The notes beneath the pieces are model-generated. The model was not told where the DNA came from, made no database searches, and worked only from the letters and a program-made list of their open reading frames with translations. Shown here in pieces: positions 35,506 through 44,602 of a DNA stretch of 64,000 nt (its first letter is position 1; every line of letters begins with the position of its first letter). The position numbers and the translations under genes are program-made. Source of the stretch: Thalassarchaeum sp002495735 (GTDB lineage Archaea; Thermoplasmatota; Poseidoniia; Poseidoniales; Thalassarchaeaceae); assembly GCA_937911265.1 (NCBI GenBank), contig CALDRG010000064.1, positions 16,160 to 80,159 of the forward strand, read 5' to 3'.

Positions 35506-35544
35506 GCTCCAAAAATCACTGAAAATGAAGCATTAATCCTGTGC

Positions 35545-35560
35545 CAGGCCTATAGGCCTG
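35545..35560. promoter_or_regulatory. 16-base perfect palindrome enclosing TATA upstream of aroD
   Basis: CAGGCC-TATA-GGCCTG is perfectly self-complementary, with TATA as its centre, 48 bases upstream of the aroD ATG. If this TATA is used, the start would be near 35578, with a 30-base leader that keeps the GGTGGAG Shine-Dalgarno. A bound dimer here would block the promoter. Confidence 0.45.
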
Positions 35561-35608
35561 TGAAATTGCACGACATGGTTATACAGACTGCCAAGGTGGA
35601 GCGGCCGA

Positions 35609-36421
35609 ATGCCTCGACCACTCATCTGTGTTACACTGAGAGGGTGCACCGTTGATGAGATGCTGAAGGATGCAGCCATGGCGACTGCTGCAGGGGCGGA
35701 TATGGTTGAGGTACGTCTGGACAAGCTTTGGGTTGTAGAGCAGATGCCTGAACCGGATCCCGCAGAGGAGGAAGCGAAGAGGGATGATCGTAGGCCCAAA
35801 TACGTCGAGCCTGATTTCATCCCGCAACCACTCGACTCGGTCGACGTGCAGGGGGCGCTTGAGTCACTTAAGCAGGGCATCGACCTACCGGTAATCCTTA
35901 CATGCCGCCCAGAGCGCCAGCAGGGCCATTATCCGGGAGAAGAAGGACAACGTATCGAGGTGCTGAGTGCGGCAATCAATAGTGGCGTCAGTTGGATTGA
36001 CCTCGAGGTCGATATCGAGTCGAAGGCGCGCAAATCTCTGATGGATGATGCTTCTGGGAAGGCCAAGGTTGTTGCCTCCCTTCACTCCTCGGAGAATCCT
36101 CCCTCGGCTTCGGAGATAATCCACGATGTCGAGGACAACTCTGATGCCGGAGATATCATCAAAATCTGCTACCGGTCATCAGGCCGTCACGACGGACTAC
36201 GTCTGTTTGAGGCAGCGTGGGGTCTCAGGAGCTCAGGAGCTCATTACGCCATCATGGGATTGGGATGGGGCGGCGACTGGACTAGGATTCACGCCCCGTT
36301 GCTTGAACAGGCCCTAGTATACACCACCATGGACAAGGGACTGCACATCTCGCGACAGGGTAGAATCAACGCCTCGGACCTGCAGACTGCGTGGCAACTG
36401 CTAGAATACGAGACCGCCTAA
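35609..36421 (+). CDS. aroD: 3-dehydroquinate dehydratase, type I
   Basis: The 270-residue enzyme has AGADMVEVRLDKLW (substrate-binding EVRxD), PVILTCRPERQQGHY, the catalytic His in VASLHSSENPP, the Schiff-base Lys in IIKICYRSSG, and SRQGRINASDL. The usual AroD is about 220-250 residues. The extra length is a charged insertion at about 45-75, after the first substrate motif. GGTGGAG precedes the ATG by 7 bases. It is divergent from gyrB. Its stop overlaps the convergent membrane-protein gene by 4 bases. Confidence 0.94.
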   Translation: MPRPLICVTLRGCTVDEMLKDAAMATAAGADMVEVRLDKLWVVEQMPEPDPAEEEAKRDDRRPKYVEPDFIPQPLDSVDVQGALESLKQGIDLPVILTCRPERQQGHYPGEEGQRIEVLSAAINSGVSWIDLEVDIESKARKSLMDDASGKAKVVASLHSSENPPSASEIIHDVEDNSDAGDIIKICYRSSGRHDGLRLFEAAWGLRSSGAHYAIMGLGWGGDWTRIHAPLLEQALVYTTMDKGLHISRQGRINASDLQTAWQLLEYETA

Positions 36422-37311
36422 CCGTCTTGGCTGCGCTCATCGCGCTCACTCTCGAGGTAAGGGACCTGATGCGAATCTTCTTCATCGCCCAGCCCGGTCG
36501 ACATGTACTTGCTGTGAATGATAAGAGGGACGATGATGCAAGCTATCGGTAGCGCTGCTATCAGGATGTAGGCGACGAAATTGGGCAGCGTCGTCCTCTC
36601 TTCAACATCGACCAATATCTCGACATTCATGCTGCCTCCGGCGGCCTTTCTATCGGAACTCCTCCCGTTGTCCCAGCCATCGACCACTAGGTAGTACTGG
36701 GGGTCGCCCGAATCGAACCAAGAGACGGAGGACCATGCCGAACCAATCGAGTCTATGGCCACTGAGAATACCTGGCTAGAAACGCTCTCGTATGCGTGGA
36801 CATCCCTGAACGGCAGCCACATGGCCAGGTCTCTCCATTCCACTGGTAATTCGTTGACAATTTCCTCTAAATCATCCCACTCTCTAGTTTCGTAACTTGA
36901 TGTGTAGCGGTCCCAGTTGGCCTCATTCATCAGGTATACATCGCCAATCGCCCCCATGGTCGGAGCTGACTGTGAATCAGAGCTCAAATAGAGGCAGAAG
37001 GTGTACTGGTAGCCAGGCACCAGTTCCATACTAATCGCATTCGCGCTGTCGTTGTAGACCGTCATATCGGTGCTGAAGTCGCGATTTAGGGGCTTCAACA
37101 TCGCATTCTCGCCCCAAAATCCACCATCTTCGATCGAGTGCTCTTCAAAGTACTGATCTATCCCTGGAGAGTTTTCGGCCGGAACGTCGCCACAGTTCGC
37201 CTCTGCAGATGCAATCGGAGCTGCGATTATTGTAACGAACACAGCGACTACGGGCAGGAGCAGACAGAGGTTGATTGCGGCCGCAGTGAGTTTCTTAGGG
37301 CCGTCTTCCAC
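36418..37311 (-). CDS. Secreted, C-terminally anchored membrane protein of unknown function
   Basis: I do not recognise a family for this 297-residue protein. It has an N-terminal signal segment (LCLLLPVVAVFVTIIAAPIASA), an extracytoplasmic domain of about 200 residues rich in aromatic and acidic residues (QYYLVVDGWDNGR near 220), a membrane helix near 243-268 (FVAYILIAALPIACIIVPLI) and a short charged cytoplasmic tail. The domain resembles the beta-sandwich pre-peptidase C-terminal type in its FCLYL/QYYLVVDG pattern, but weakly. It begins 2 bases after the PKD protease gene ends, so it is probably its co-transcribed partner. Confidence 0.7.
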   Translation of the reverse strand: MEDGPKKLTAAAINLCLLLPVVAVFVTIIAAPIASAEANCGDVPAENSPGIDQYFEEHSIEDGGFWGENAMLKPLNRDFSTDMTVYNDSANAISMELVPGYQYTFCLYLSSDSQSAPTMGAIGDVYLMNEANWDRYTSSYETREWDDLEEIVNELPVEWRDLAMWLPFRDVHAYESVSSQVFSVAIDSIGSAWSSVSWFDSGDPQYYLVVDGWDNGRSSDRKAAGGSMNVEILVDVEERTTLPNFVAYILIAALPIACIIVPLIIHSKYMSTGLGDEEDSHQVPYLESERDERSQDG

Positions 37312-37313
37312 GC

Positions 37314-40300
37314 TCAGCGCCTCCTCGTCCTGATAGGTCGGATGTATCCGGACTCCTTGTTTCTTCGCTCTTGGACAGTCAGGTACTTCGGTTGTGGAGG
37401 TGGCTTGTGCTGGTCCATACCAGGCAGGCCTCCTTCGACTTCAACTTCAGTGACGTCGTAGGTCTCGAGCATCTCTCCGGCATCCAACTCATCCTCGTCT
37501 TTCTCTCGCATAATCAACCACCCAAGTACGAGGACGGCCGCAACCAAGGCTAGCAGCCCCGCGCTCTCCCTGTTAGGAACTAGGTCACTCCATGTCAGGT
37601 CGGCCAACGACTTCGGCTTGTCATCTTCCTGCACCGAGAGGACGGTGATTACGTACTCCTCAGAGGAGCAGACGCCCACGCCGTCGCACACCTGCATCAG
37701 GATTCTAATTTCGCCAGGCTGGTTCCAAGTCTGATTACCCCACAACCAGTCGTTTCGAGTGTCGCCGTCGAGGTCGGTGTCTTGCAGCGCGTTGAGGTCC
37801 CATTTCACTGTCAGTGGACCTGTTAGGGGCCGGTCACGGTCATTGGCCGGATTGCCGTCCCCGTCACTGTCGTCAGACTGGTCCAGATCTATCCACGCCT
37901 CTATGCCGTCGTCTAGGTCCGCATCTTTGGCGCTGGAGTTCAGCAGCACGATGTCGCCCATCGCGACGTAGTCGGCAGAGATTGGATCATCGGTGAGAAT
38001 CACAGGAGCCCTAGAGACGTGAACGGTCAGAGTGGTCGTGTTTGTCTCACCACCCTCAAAACCGTCAACCACCGTCAGGGTCACGACATAGGTGCCGGGA
38101 ATCTCGTAGGCGTGCCACACTACCGGTCCGCTGACCGGCGAACTGGCGTCGCCGAAGTCCCAGATCCACGAGACTATGCCGTTCCACTCCGATGAATCGG
38201 AATCCGTTGATGTCCGGCCCACAAACAGTGGGTCAGCATCGTAACTGTCAGAACCATCGAACCTGATTGGGTCGCCGGGAGCCACGAATGCGCCCCCTCC
38301 AGCAGTATGGGGGACCTGCCAGACGACACCGTCCTCGGTCTGAGGGATTTCGCTCATCACAGACCCGTTGACGCTCGGGCAACTGAATTCAAGTCCTGGG
38401 ACAGGGAGTGGGTTGGCTATCCTAATCGAGTATGACTTGGTGGCCGAGGAGAGCCCCCTGTCGTCGATTATGGTGAGGCTGATGGTGTACAGTCCGGGCT
38501 CGAGGAAGGTGTGGCTCACTGAGGAGACGTTGTACACAGGGTCATCGAAGTCTGAGATTTCCCACTTAGTCTGCAGCAGTGCCGTGTCACCATCTGGGTC
38601 GAACGACTCGCTAACGAATGTGTAGGTCGTATCCACATCTCCATCCTGCGGTCTCGCGAAAACTGCGACTGGTCTCTGATTAAGCACTTGTACCTGAAGC
38701 AGGGCCACGGAGGTGTTACCATCATCATCGGTGACTTCGAGAGTGACGTTTTTCATTCCCGGCTCAAGCCATCCAGCGCTGGGATTCTGCAGGATGGACT
38801 CGGTCGCGGAAAAGTCGGAAGTCAGTGCCATCCCAGAGCCGTCCAGATTGACCCCCTCCTCGAAGAACCAGCTATACTCGACAATCATCCCATCTGAGTC
38901 CTCAAAGACTGTCGGCATGGTCAGTGGAGTCAACGTGTATGTCTGCAGTGGTTCGTCAAAGATCTGTTTCGGTAAACGATTCAGGACCTTGATGTAAATG
39001 GATTGCTCGACGATGTGAATACCGTCATCGACTGTCAAAATCAGAGTGTAGATAATTCCGTCAGCGCTGCCGTCCACCCATGAGTGCCCAGCCTCGCCCA
39101 CTCCTTGGCCTCCTTCGTTCTGCCCGTCGCCCCAGTCCCAGGTGAATACCAACTCATCTAGAGGGACGTTGTCTGAGGTCCCTCTGGCTGAGAATTGCAC
39201 TCTCTGATCAGTGAGGAGCACCAGTTCGTCGGTGATGATGACTCCATCCACAGAGATCTCGGGGATTGGGTCGGAGATGTCGCTCACCGAGATGTTCCAC
39301 GATTGAGAATCCGAGTAGTATCCTCCTTGGTCCTGTACCACTAGGACAATCTGGTAGTCTCCGGCATTGAGGTACGAGTGGGTCGGATTCTTCAATCCGG
39401 ACGAGTTGTTGTCTCCGAGGTCCCAGATGTATCCTACAGGAGTGTCGTTATGGCTGAATGTACCATTCAACTGACCGAAGCCCCACGAGTCGTACCCCGA
39501 ACCGAACACGGTCACGGGTAGCCATGTCTGAGTGACTGGCGTGGACATCGAACCGGATGCAACAGGCTCCATGTTAGCCAGAGCCATGGGCAGTGAGAAC
39601 GCTTGGTCCACAATCTCCCCTGTAACGTCGCGGATGCGGATGCCGTAGGTCCAGTCTCCCGATGAAGGGGGAGTGAACCAGACGCTTCTCGGAGACGGAA
39701 CACTATTGCCGGCGGTGATGTCGAACACCACCGAGTCAGACACGCTGTTGTTGACATAGGCCTCGATGGTCACTTCAAGAATTTCGAAGAATGCGTTGGA
39801 CTCCACATCGAGATCGATGCGAACGCTGTCGTCCAACCCGTCCTCGTCCCTGTCGAAGGAGGTAATCGTGTCTATCGAGACTTCCGCGGGGTCGGTAATC
39901 AGACCAGCATGTACAGTGAGAGAGGCTGTTGGGTACGATCCAGTGGTGATGCCGCAGGACACATAGTTGTAGTCGCAGTCAGTGACCATGGATTCGTACC
40001 ATGTGAGCAGCCAGACCTCGTCAGTGGTGTTTCCAAATCCGTGCACTAGCCCGGTTCCGGCCCCTGTTCCGGAGTCTATCCGCAGGCTACTCATCGACCA
40101 AGTCCCCGTGTCTGCGTCGCGAGCCATTATGGCGCCTTCAAAGCCGAATTGAGTTGGTTGCACCATCATATTGAGCGGAGCGCCAGAGCCCTGAGCGAAC
40201 TTGTACGCTCTCATGCCCCAGCCCTCTATATCTTGACTGGAGCTGTTCCAATCGTTGACCCACTGATCGTTGTATCCACTCATCTGGGCCTTGCAGATAT

Positions 40301-41420
40301 AGGCGGCAATGCATCCTGAGGTGAGATCGAGGTTGGTAAATCCGAAGGCCCCTTGGGCGCTGTCGAGGGACACTGCCGCACTGAAGTTAGCAAAGATCTC
40401 ACTCATCGTCGTCCCAATAGAGGTCGCACCTGTCTCTGGATTTTGAGCCAGATTCTCAATAGCTACTCCGCCGGTAGCCGTATCGGCGACCAGTCTTTGG
40501 ATTGCGGCTCCACCACCGAGCTTGTCGGCTAGGTACATCAGGAACATGAAACCGGCGCCATAGTCGGCTATTCTGCCGTTCCACCACCGCACGCTGAGGC
40601 TGCTGTCCTGCGACCATTCATTGGCGTGTCCTGTCAGCGTGCTGGTGACTCCGAAGGCTAGGTACGCTGCCATGTCCGCCGCTCCCTCATCGATCCACAG
40701 GTACTCGTACGGATCCCTCGCGTTATGCAGCAGATGCTCGAACTCATGAGCAAGGATAGTGTTCCTCGAACTCATGTCATCGACGTCGACGAACACTGAT
40801 TCCCTAACCGACGAGATACCGGGTGAGAAGTATCCGCCGGTCCCACCTGATCCGTCGATGGCAATCAGGACAATCTCGATTTGGCAGTTGTTGTCGACAT
40901 CGGGCGGACTGCCGAAATAGGTCGTGTCCGTGGGGTAAATCGTCGATTCCCAGGTTGAGGCAATATCATTGAGCGTGGTAGACGAGATAATCTGGCCGTT
41001 CTCAACCAGAATAGCAGAATTGGCAGATACCTTCTGCGCCGTGACAGAGACGCTGCCACTGGCCGTGGAGACGTTGCCAGTATCGCCTTGACTCCATGCA
41101 TTCTCGCAAGAACGTACTGTGGATCTCGAGTTCAGGTAGCCCGGAGAGAATGGGAGCACCAGCCCAGGATAACCAGCTTCCCTCCATTCGATCTTCAGGT
41201 GACCGGTAGCCGAGAATATCGGTTCGAATTCATCTGTGAACAGGTACCGCTTGCCCTCAATAGAGGGGTCGAACTCCGAGAGGTCGCCCGACATGACCTC
41301 AGTCATCGATTCAGTGGATTGCGGCTCTGCGAGAGTCAAAGGAGAAAGACTGGCGAACAGCATCGTCAGGACCAGCATGACAGATGCTCTGCGGGACGTT
41401 GGTGCATTGTGGGGGGGCAT
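37314..41420 (-). CDS. Secreted zinc metalloprotease-like protein with PKD repeats and a membrane anchor
   Basis: The 1368-residue surface protein has a signal peptide (VMLVLTMLFASLSPLTLA), a peptidase-like domain with LAHEFEHLLH (zinc motif, about 225-229) and YLWIDEGAADMAAY downstream, as in M30-like metallopeptidases. Several PKD or Ig-like domains follow (repeats of WDLGDNNSSGLKNPTHSYLN, WDFGDASSPVSG and similar). The protein ends in a membrane helix (AGLLALVAAVLVLGWLIM) and a basic cytoplasmic tail ending IRPIRTRRR. It is probably a cell-surface enzyme attacking marine protein. I chose the ATG at 41420, with GGAG in the hairpin 8 bases upstream, over a GTG at 41429. Confidence 0.82.
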   Translation of the reverse strand: MPPHNAPTSRRASVMLVLTMLFASLSPLTLAEPQSTESMTEVMSGDLSEFDPSIEGKRYLFTDEFEPIFSATGHLKIEWREAGYPGLVLPFSPGYLNSRSTVRSCENAWSQGDTGNVSTASGSVSVTAQKVSANSAILVENGQIISSTTLNDIASTWESTIYPTDTTYFGSPPDVDNNCQIEIVLIAIDGSGGTGGYFSPGISSVRESVFVDVDDMSSRNTILAHEFEHLLHNARDPYEYLWIDEGAADMAAYLAFGVTSTLTGHANEWSQDSSLSVRWWNGRIADYGAGFMFLMYLADKLGGGAAIQRLVADTATGGVAIENLAQNPETGATSIGTTMSEIFANFSAAVSLDSAQGAFGFTNLDLTSGCIAAYICKAQMSGYNDQWVNDWNSSSQDIEGWGMRAYKFAQGSGAPLNMMVQPTQFGFEGAIMARDADTGTWSMSSLRIDSGTGAGTGLVHGFGNTTDEVWLLTWYESMVTDCDYNYVSCGITTGSYPTASLTVHAGLITDPAEVSIDTITSFDRDEDGLDDSVRIDLDVESNAFFEILEVTIEAYVNNSVSDSVVFDITAGNSVPSPRSVWFTPPSSGDWTYGIRIRDVTGEIVDQAFSLPMALANMEPVASGSMSTPVTQTWLPVTVFGSGYDSWGFGQLNGTFSHNDTPVGYIWDLGDNNSSGLKNPTHSYLNAGDYQIVLVVQDQGGYYSDSQSWNISVSDISDPIPEISVDGVIITDELVLLTDQRVQFSARGTSDNVPLDELVFTWDWGDGQNEGGQGVGEAGHSWVDGSADGIIYTLILTVDDGIHIVEQSIYIKVLNRLPKQIFDEPLQTYTLTPLTMPTVFEDSDGMIVEYSWFFEEGVNLDGSGMALTSDFSATESILQNPSAGWLEPGMKNVTLEVTDDDGNTSVALLQVQVLNQRPVAVFARPQDGDVDTTYTFVSESFDPDGDTALLQTKWEISDFDDPVYNVSSVSHTFLEPGLYTISLTIIDDRGLSSATKSYSIRIANPLPVPGLEFSCPSVNGSVMSEIPQTEDGVVWQVPHTAGGGAFVAPGDPIRFDGSDSYDADPLFVGRTSTDSDSSEWNGIVSWIWDFGDASSPVSGPVVWHAYEIPGTYVVTLTVVDGFEGGETNTTTLTVHVSRAPVILTDDPISADYVAMGDIVLLNSSAKDADLDDGIEAWIDLDQSDDSDGDGNPANDRDRPLTGPLTVKWDLNALQDTDLDGDTRNDWLWGNQTWNQPGEIRILMQVCDGVGVCSSEEYVITVLSVQEDDKPKSLADLTWSDLVPNRESAGLLALVAAVLVLGWLIMREKDEDELDAGEMLETYDVTEVEVEGGLPGMDQHKPPPQPKYLTVQERRNKESGYIRPIRTRRR

Positions 41421-41423
41421 GTT

Positions 41424-41438
41424 CAACACTCCGTGTTG
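41424..41438 (-). promoter_or_regulatory. 6-3-6 perfect inverted repeat touching the PKD protease start
   Basis: On the minus strand, CAACAC-GGA-GTGTTG ends 3 bases before the ATG at 41420, with the Shine-Dalgarno GGAG across the loop. Arm length, loop length and spacing to ATG are identical to the atpH element at 330-344, but the sequence differs. Confidence 0.5.
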
Positions 41439-41462
41439 TTTTCAGTCGCAATCCGCTCAAAG

Positions 41463-41472
41463 ACCTATTTTA
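41463..41472. promoter_or_regulatory. Shared AT-rich TATA-like element between divergent genes
   Basis: ACCTATTTTA contains the only strong AT-rich block between the PKD protease and the glutaminyl cyclase gene. Reading rightward, a start about 27 bases on coincides with the ATG at 41497 (leaderless). Reading leftward, it gives a leader of about 20 bases for the protease gene. Confidence 0.35.
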
Positions 41473-41496
41473 ACATCGATGGAGCATCGTTCGTAC

Positions 41497-42495
41497 ATGA
41501 AACAGCACGTTACAGCGCCAGCACTGGCTGTCGCAATGCTGCTCGCCGTCCTCACGTGCAGCCTGCCAGCGTCTGCCCAAGCGCAATCGGAAACAGTAGA
41601 ATTAGTTCTGATTTCCTCTCATCAGCACGATTCGGAAGCTTTCACACAGGGGCTCGAGATGCATGATGGATCACTCTACGAAAGCACTGGACTGTACGGA
41701 CACTCCAGTCTCAGAGAGATCGATCCATTGAGCGGTCAGGTAATCCGTCAGATCGAACTTGACGAGTCGCTGTTCGCAGAAGGCATTACGGTCGTCGGCA
41801 ACAGTATCGTGATGCTGACTTGGAAGGAGGGCGTAGCACTGGTCTTCGATATCGAATCGTTGACCGTGATCGCCAATCACACCTACTCGGGAGAGGGCTG
41901 GGGGCTGTGCTACGACGGAACCCACCTAGTGATGTCGAACGGGACTTCCGAATTAGCCTTCAGGAACCCGGAAGACTTCACGTTGGTTTCAATCCTGAGG
42001 GTGACTGACCAGGGCAGCGAAGTGAGCCTGCTCAACGAGCTTGAGTGCGTCGGTCAGACGGTGTACGCCAACGTATGGGGCAGCGATTCCATCATCGCCA
42101 TCGACAAGAGCACCGGTGAGGTCGGACTGACTATCGACGCCTCGATGCTCGCTGAGAACGAATCAGACGGCTACAACAACGTCCTGAACGGGATTGCCTA
42201 TGTCTCAGAGCAGGATGCATTCCTCATCACAGGCAAGAACTGGACATCCATGCATCTGGTGTTGTTCGGAGATACTCAGGATACTCAGGAGGAAGAGCCT
42301 CTAGAATCTCTGGCCATATCCATCCTGAAGTCGATTTGGCCAGTTCTGCTGATTGCCGTTCTGGTGGTCTTCCTGAGTTCGCTCCGCTTCTTGAGTACGA
42401 TTATGCAGTTCCTCATACTGATGGTAGTTAAGCGGCAGAGTGAACAGCCGCCGATGTCCAGCGAGGAGGAGCAAGAGGCGGGTGAGAGACAGTGA
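41497..42495 (+). CDS. Glutaminyl-peptide cyclotransferase-like beta-propeller protein, membrane anchored
   Basis: The 332-residue protein has a signal peptide (MKQHVTAPALAVAMLLAVLT, cleaved after ASAQA), a beta-propeller of the bacterial/plant glutamine cyclotransferase family (AFTQGLEMHDGSLYESTGLY, LNELECVGQTVYANVWGSD, NVLNGIAYVSEQDAFLITGK), then a membrane helix (VLLIAVLVVFLSSLRFL) and a charged tail. The family forms N-terminal pyroglutamate on exported proteins. The ATG at 41497 fits a leaderless start; an in-frame ATG at 41479 is the alternative. Its end overlaps the next gene by 4 bases. Confidence 0.85.
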   Translation: MKQHVTAPALAVAMLLAVLTCSLPASAQAQSETVELVLISSHQHDSEAFTQGLEMHDGSLYESTGLYGHSSLREIDPLSGQVIRQIELDESLFAEGITVVGNSIVMLTWKEGVALVFDIESLTVIANHTYSGEGWGLCYDGTHLVMSNGTSELAFRNPEDFTLVSILRVTDQGSEVSLLNELECVGQTVYANVWGSDSIIAIDKSTGEVGLTIDASMLAENESDGYNNVLNGIAYVSEQDAFLITGKNWTSMHLVLFGDTQDTQEEEPLESLAISILKSIWPVLLIAVLVVFLSSLRFLSTIMQFLILMVVKRQSEQPPMSSEEEQEAGERQ

Positions 42496-43241
42496 GCGAG
42501 GCGAACGGCGACGAGTTCGAGGATTACAGTGCCATGGAACTGTGGCTACACGATCTCTCTGTAGACTCAGCTACCAGAGTGGCTGGGGCGCTGATGATAT
42601 TCATCGGGAGCCTTCTCGGAGTCCTTCTCGGAATCGCTCTAATCTCGACGAATGTGGGTGAGATCCTAGCAGGGCAATTGGATGGTTCGGACGGGTTGGC
42701 TGATGTCGACGGAATCGTCAGTACCGCACTAGAGGACAGCACCACAGGAGGCGAACCAGTAGAGGGAGTCAGAGTGAGCATACTCGATTCCGATGAACTT
42801 GAGATCGGTCACGATTTCACTGACTCCGGAGGTCGGTTTTCAATAGATGACGTGCCCAGACGGACATCCACCTTGTTAGTTGATCATCCTGGGAACCGAA
42901 CCGTCAGGATCATCCTCGTACCGGGTGACCACGCGCAGATTTCCGTCTCACTGATGCTTGGCGACGGACTCGACGAGTACGATATGTCCGGAGAGAGCCA
43001 TCTCAGTGAGTCGGTACTAATCGGCTCCACCATAGCAGCCCTCACCCTTTTGGCCGGGCTGGCTGGCATGGTAGGGGGTCTCGAGGCTTACCGAGGCGAC
43101 CGCTACCAGCGAACCTGGTGGCTGTCGTTCTTCGGACTCTGGAGCCGAGGCATGCTGTTCGTAGGCCCTATGTTCATTCTATTGGGGATGGGCATGGCCC
43201 ATCTCGCGAGGGATCAGTTCACCGACCACAGAGAGGAATAA
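42492..43241 (+). CDS. Membrane protein with a carboxypeptidase-regulatory-like domain
   Basis: The 249-residue protein has a membrane helix near 30-55 (VAGALMIFIGSLLGVLLGIA), an external beta domain at about 85-155 whose VEGVRVSILDSDELEIG, TDSGGRFSIDDVP and LLVDHPGN pattern matches carboxypeptidase-regulatory-like (CarboxypepD_reg) folds, then two more helices. Such domains often help folding or adhesion. The GTG start overlaps the upstream stop. No enzyme function is evident. It is in a run with the glutaminyl cyclase-like gene and tmk. Confidence 0.68.
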   Translation: MSEANGDEFEDYSAMELWLHDLSVDSATRVAGALMIFIGSLLGVLLGIALISTNVGEILAGQLDGSDGLADVDGIVSTALEDSTTGGEPVEGVRVSILDSDELEIGHDFTDSGGRFSIDDVPRRTSTLLVDHPGNRTVRIILVPGDHAQISVSLMLGDGLDEYDMSGESHLSESVLIGSTIAALTLLAGLAGMVGGLEAYRGDRYQRTWWLSFFGLWSRGMLFVGPMFILLGMGMAHLARDQFTDHREE

Positions 43242-43255
43242 CTCGAGGTTTGCCA

Positions 43256-44596
43256 GTGTATCTGATTACTATCGAAGGAGGCGATGGCAGCGGCAAGGGC
43301 CTCGCTACGAAGGTGATTTCGGAAGTGCTGGACAAGGAGTTCTCGTTCACTTCTGTCGAGGCCACTGGAGAGCCGCGCAGGGAACACCCTCTAGGCCGTC
43401 TAGCCATCGAATCGGTCCGCAAGCAGACAATGACTCCCAAGCAGGAGGCCGGACTGTTCGCCGCCGATAGGGTCGACCACTCGCACGGCTGGATACTGCC
43501 CCGTCTGGAGGAGGGTAGGGCAGTGGTCAGCGAGAGGAACATTCACTCTTCATTGGTATACCAAGGAGTTGTGGGAGGGCTCGGTGTCGACAGAGTGGCG
43601 CACATGAACTCGGCGGCACTAGTCCCTGACCTCTGCATCTGGGTTGACTGCGACCCCGAGGTGGCACTGAGGAGAATCAAGCGAGGCACACTGAGAGCGT
43701 TAACCGAGAAGGAGGAGTACTTCGAGACCTCAGAACTGCAACAGAGAATCAGAGAAGGTTACACTTCGTTGCTATCCGGTGAGATAGAGATGCCCACGCC
43801 GTTCGACATGGGCGCGGTGATTGGCCCCATTCTGAACGAGGGGACTGAACGGGAGTTCCGGCACGAACTGACCCGCAGAATAAGGAAGTTCGTACACTCT
43901 AGGCCAAAGCCGCTAAATGTCAGGATGGAGGTCGTCGAGAGAAACTTCCTGCGCAAGTTGTTGAGGGCCTCAAAGGGACAGGCCACACTCTCTGGAATCG
44001 GAGTGGAACCGTTCAGCGAGAGTTTGAATTGGCCTGACGGTTCAGCGCCATGGCGGATTCTCAGGGACGCCCAATCGGAGCACGATGCTGTACTGGAGGA
44101 GATAAGCGAAGAATCTAGGGTCGATGTGCCTCTCAGCATCTTTTCCCATTCCATGTCTTCGATATGCGGCACACTCGCCCTGTTGCCTTCAGCCGATATC
44201 TCCGAACTGCGCCAGGCACTCGGGCCGGTGAGAGCTGTCTCCGAGCGCCACACCCAGAGGATAGTCAAGTTCCTCCACGAGCGAACCGATTGGGTGCACA
44301 AGCACAAGGCACTCGTGGGCAGGGACGCTCCGAGGTCTCACTTGAAGCAGCGTTATCGCATGTTGGGAGTGACGATACTCACCATCTGGCCACTCAGAGA
44401 TGCGATTCGTCGATGGATGTCAGATAATCCCGAGGCTCATCTCAGGTTCGCGATGGGTCAAATTGTCAGGTCGGGCGAGCATCCGTCCGCGGTTAGGGAT
44501 TCACTGGAGAGGATAGCGCTGTTGAGATTAGGAACGGAAAACTCCTCTCTTCCCGCCGGAGCGAGCGGCCTCGTATCTTGGTGGCAGGGCAAGTAG
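43256..44596 (+). CDS. tmk: dTMP kinase fused to a C-terminal domain of unknown function
   Basis: Residues 1 to about 205 form a thymidylate kinase: P-loop IEGGDGSGKGLATKV, VEATGEPRREHPLGR, LFAADRVDHSHGWILP, VVSERNIHSSLVYQG and WVDCDPEVALRRI. The remaining 240 residues, from about 205 (KPLNVRMEVVERNFLRKLLR onward), are helical and match nothing I know. Typical Tmk is 200-215 residues, so this one is doubled in length. I chose the GTG at 43256 because CGAGG lies 7 bases upstream; it follows the previous stop by 14 bases. The P-loop ends in GKG rather than GKS/T, so the Ser/Thr that binds Mg2+ is missing at its usual place. Confidence 0.85.
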   Translation: MYLITIEGGDGSGKGLATKVISEVLDKEFSFTSVEATGEPRREHPLGRLAIESVRKQTMTPKQEAGLFAADRVDHSHGWILPRLEEGRAVVSERNIHSSLVYQGVVGGLGVDRVAHMNSAALVPDLCIWVDCDPEVALRRIKRGTLRALTEKEEYFETSELQQRIREGYTSLLSGEIEMPTPFDMGAVIGPILNEGTEREFRHELTRRIRKFVHSRPKPLNVRMEVVERNFLRKLLRASKGQATLSGIGVEPFSESLNWPDGSAPWRILRDAQSEHDAVLEEISEESRVDVPLSIFSHSMSSICGTLALLPSADISELRQALGPVRAVSERHTQRIVKFLHERTDWVHKHKALVGRDAPRSHLKQRYRMLGVTILTIWPLRDAIRRWMSDNPEAHLRFAMGQIVRSGEHPSAVRDSLERIALLRLGTENSSLPAGASGLVSWWQGK

Positions 44597-44602
44597 GGGT
44601 AA

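Noticed and set aside
41236..41496. Upstream extension of the glutaminyl cyclase-like protein across the PKD protease start
   Set aside because: It would overlap the opposite-strand gene by about 185 bases, while the signal peptide begins naturally at 41497 and a TATA element lies at the right distance.
43118..43255. N-terminal extension of tmk inside the upstream membrane-protein gene
   Set aside because: The extension has no conservation. The kinase begins at VYLITIEGG, with a Shine-Dalgarno before the GTG at 43256.
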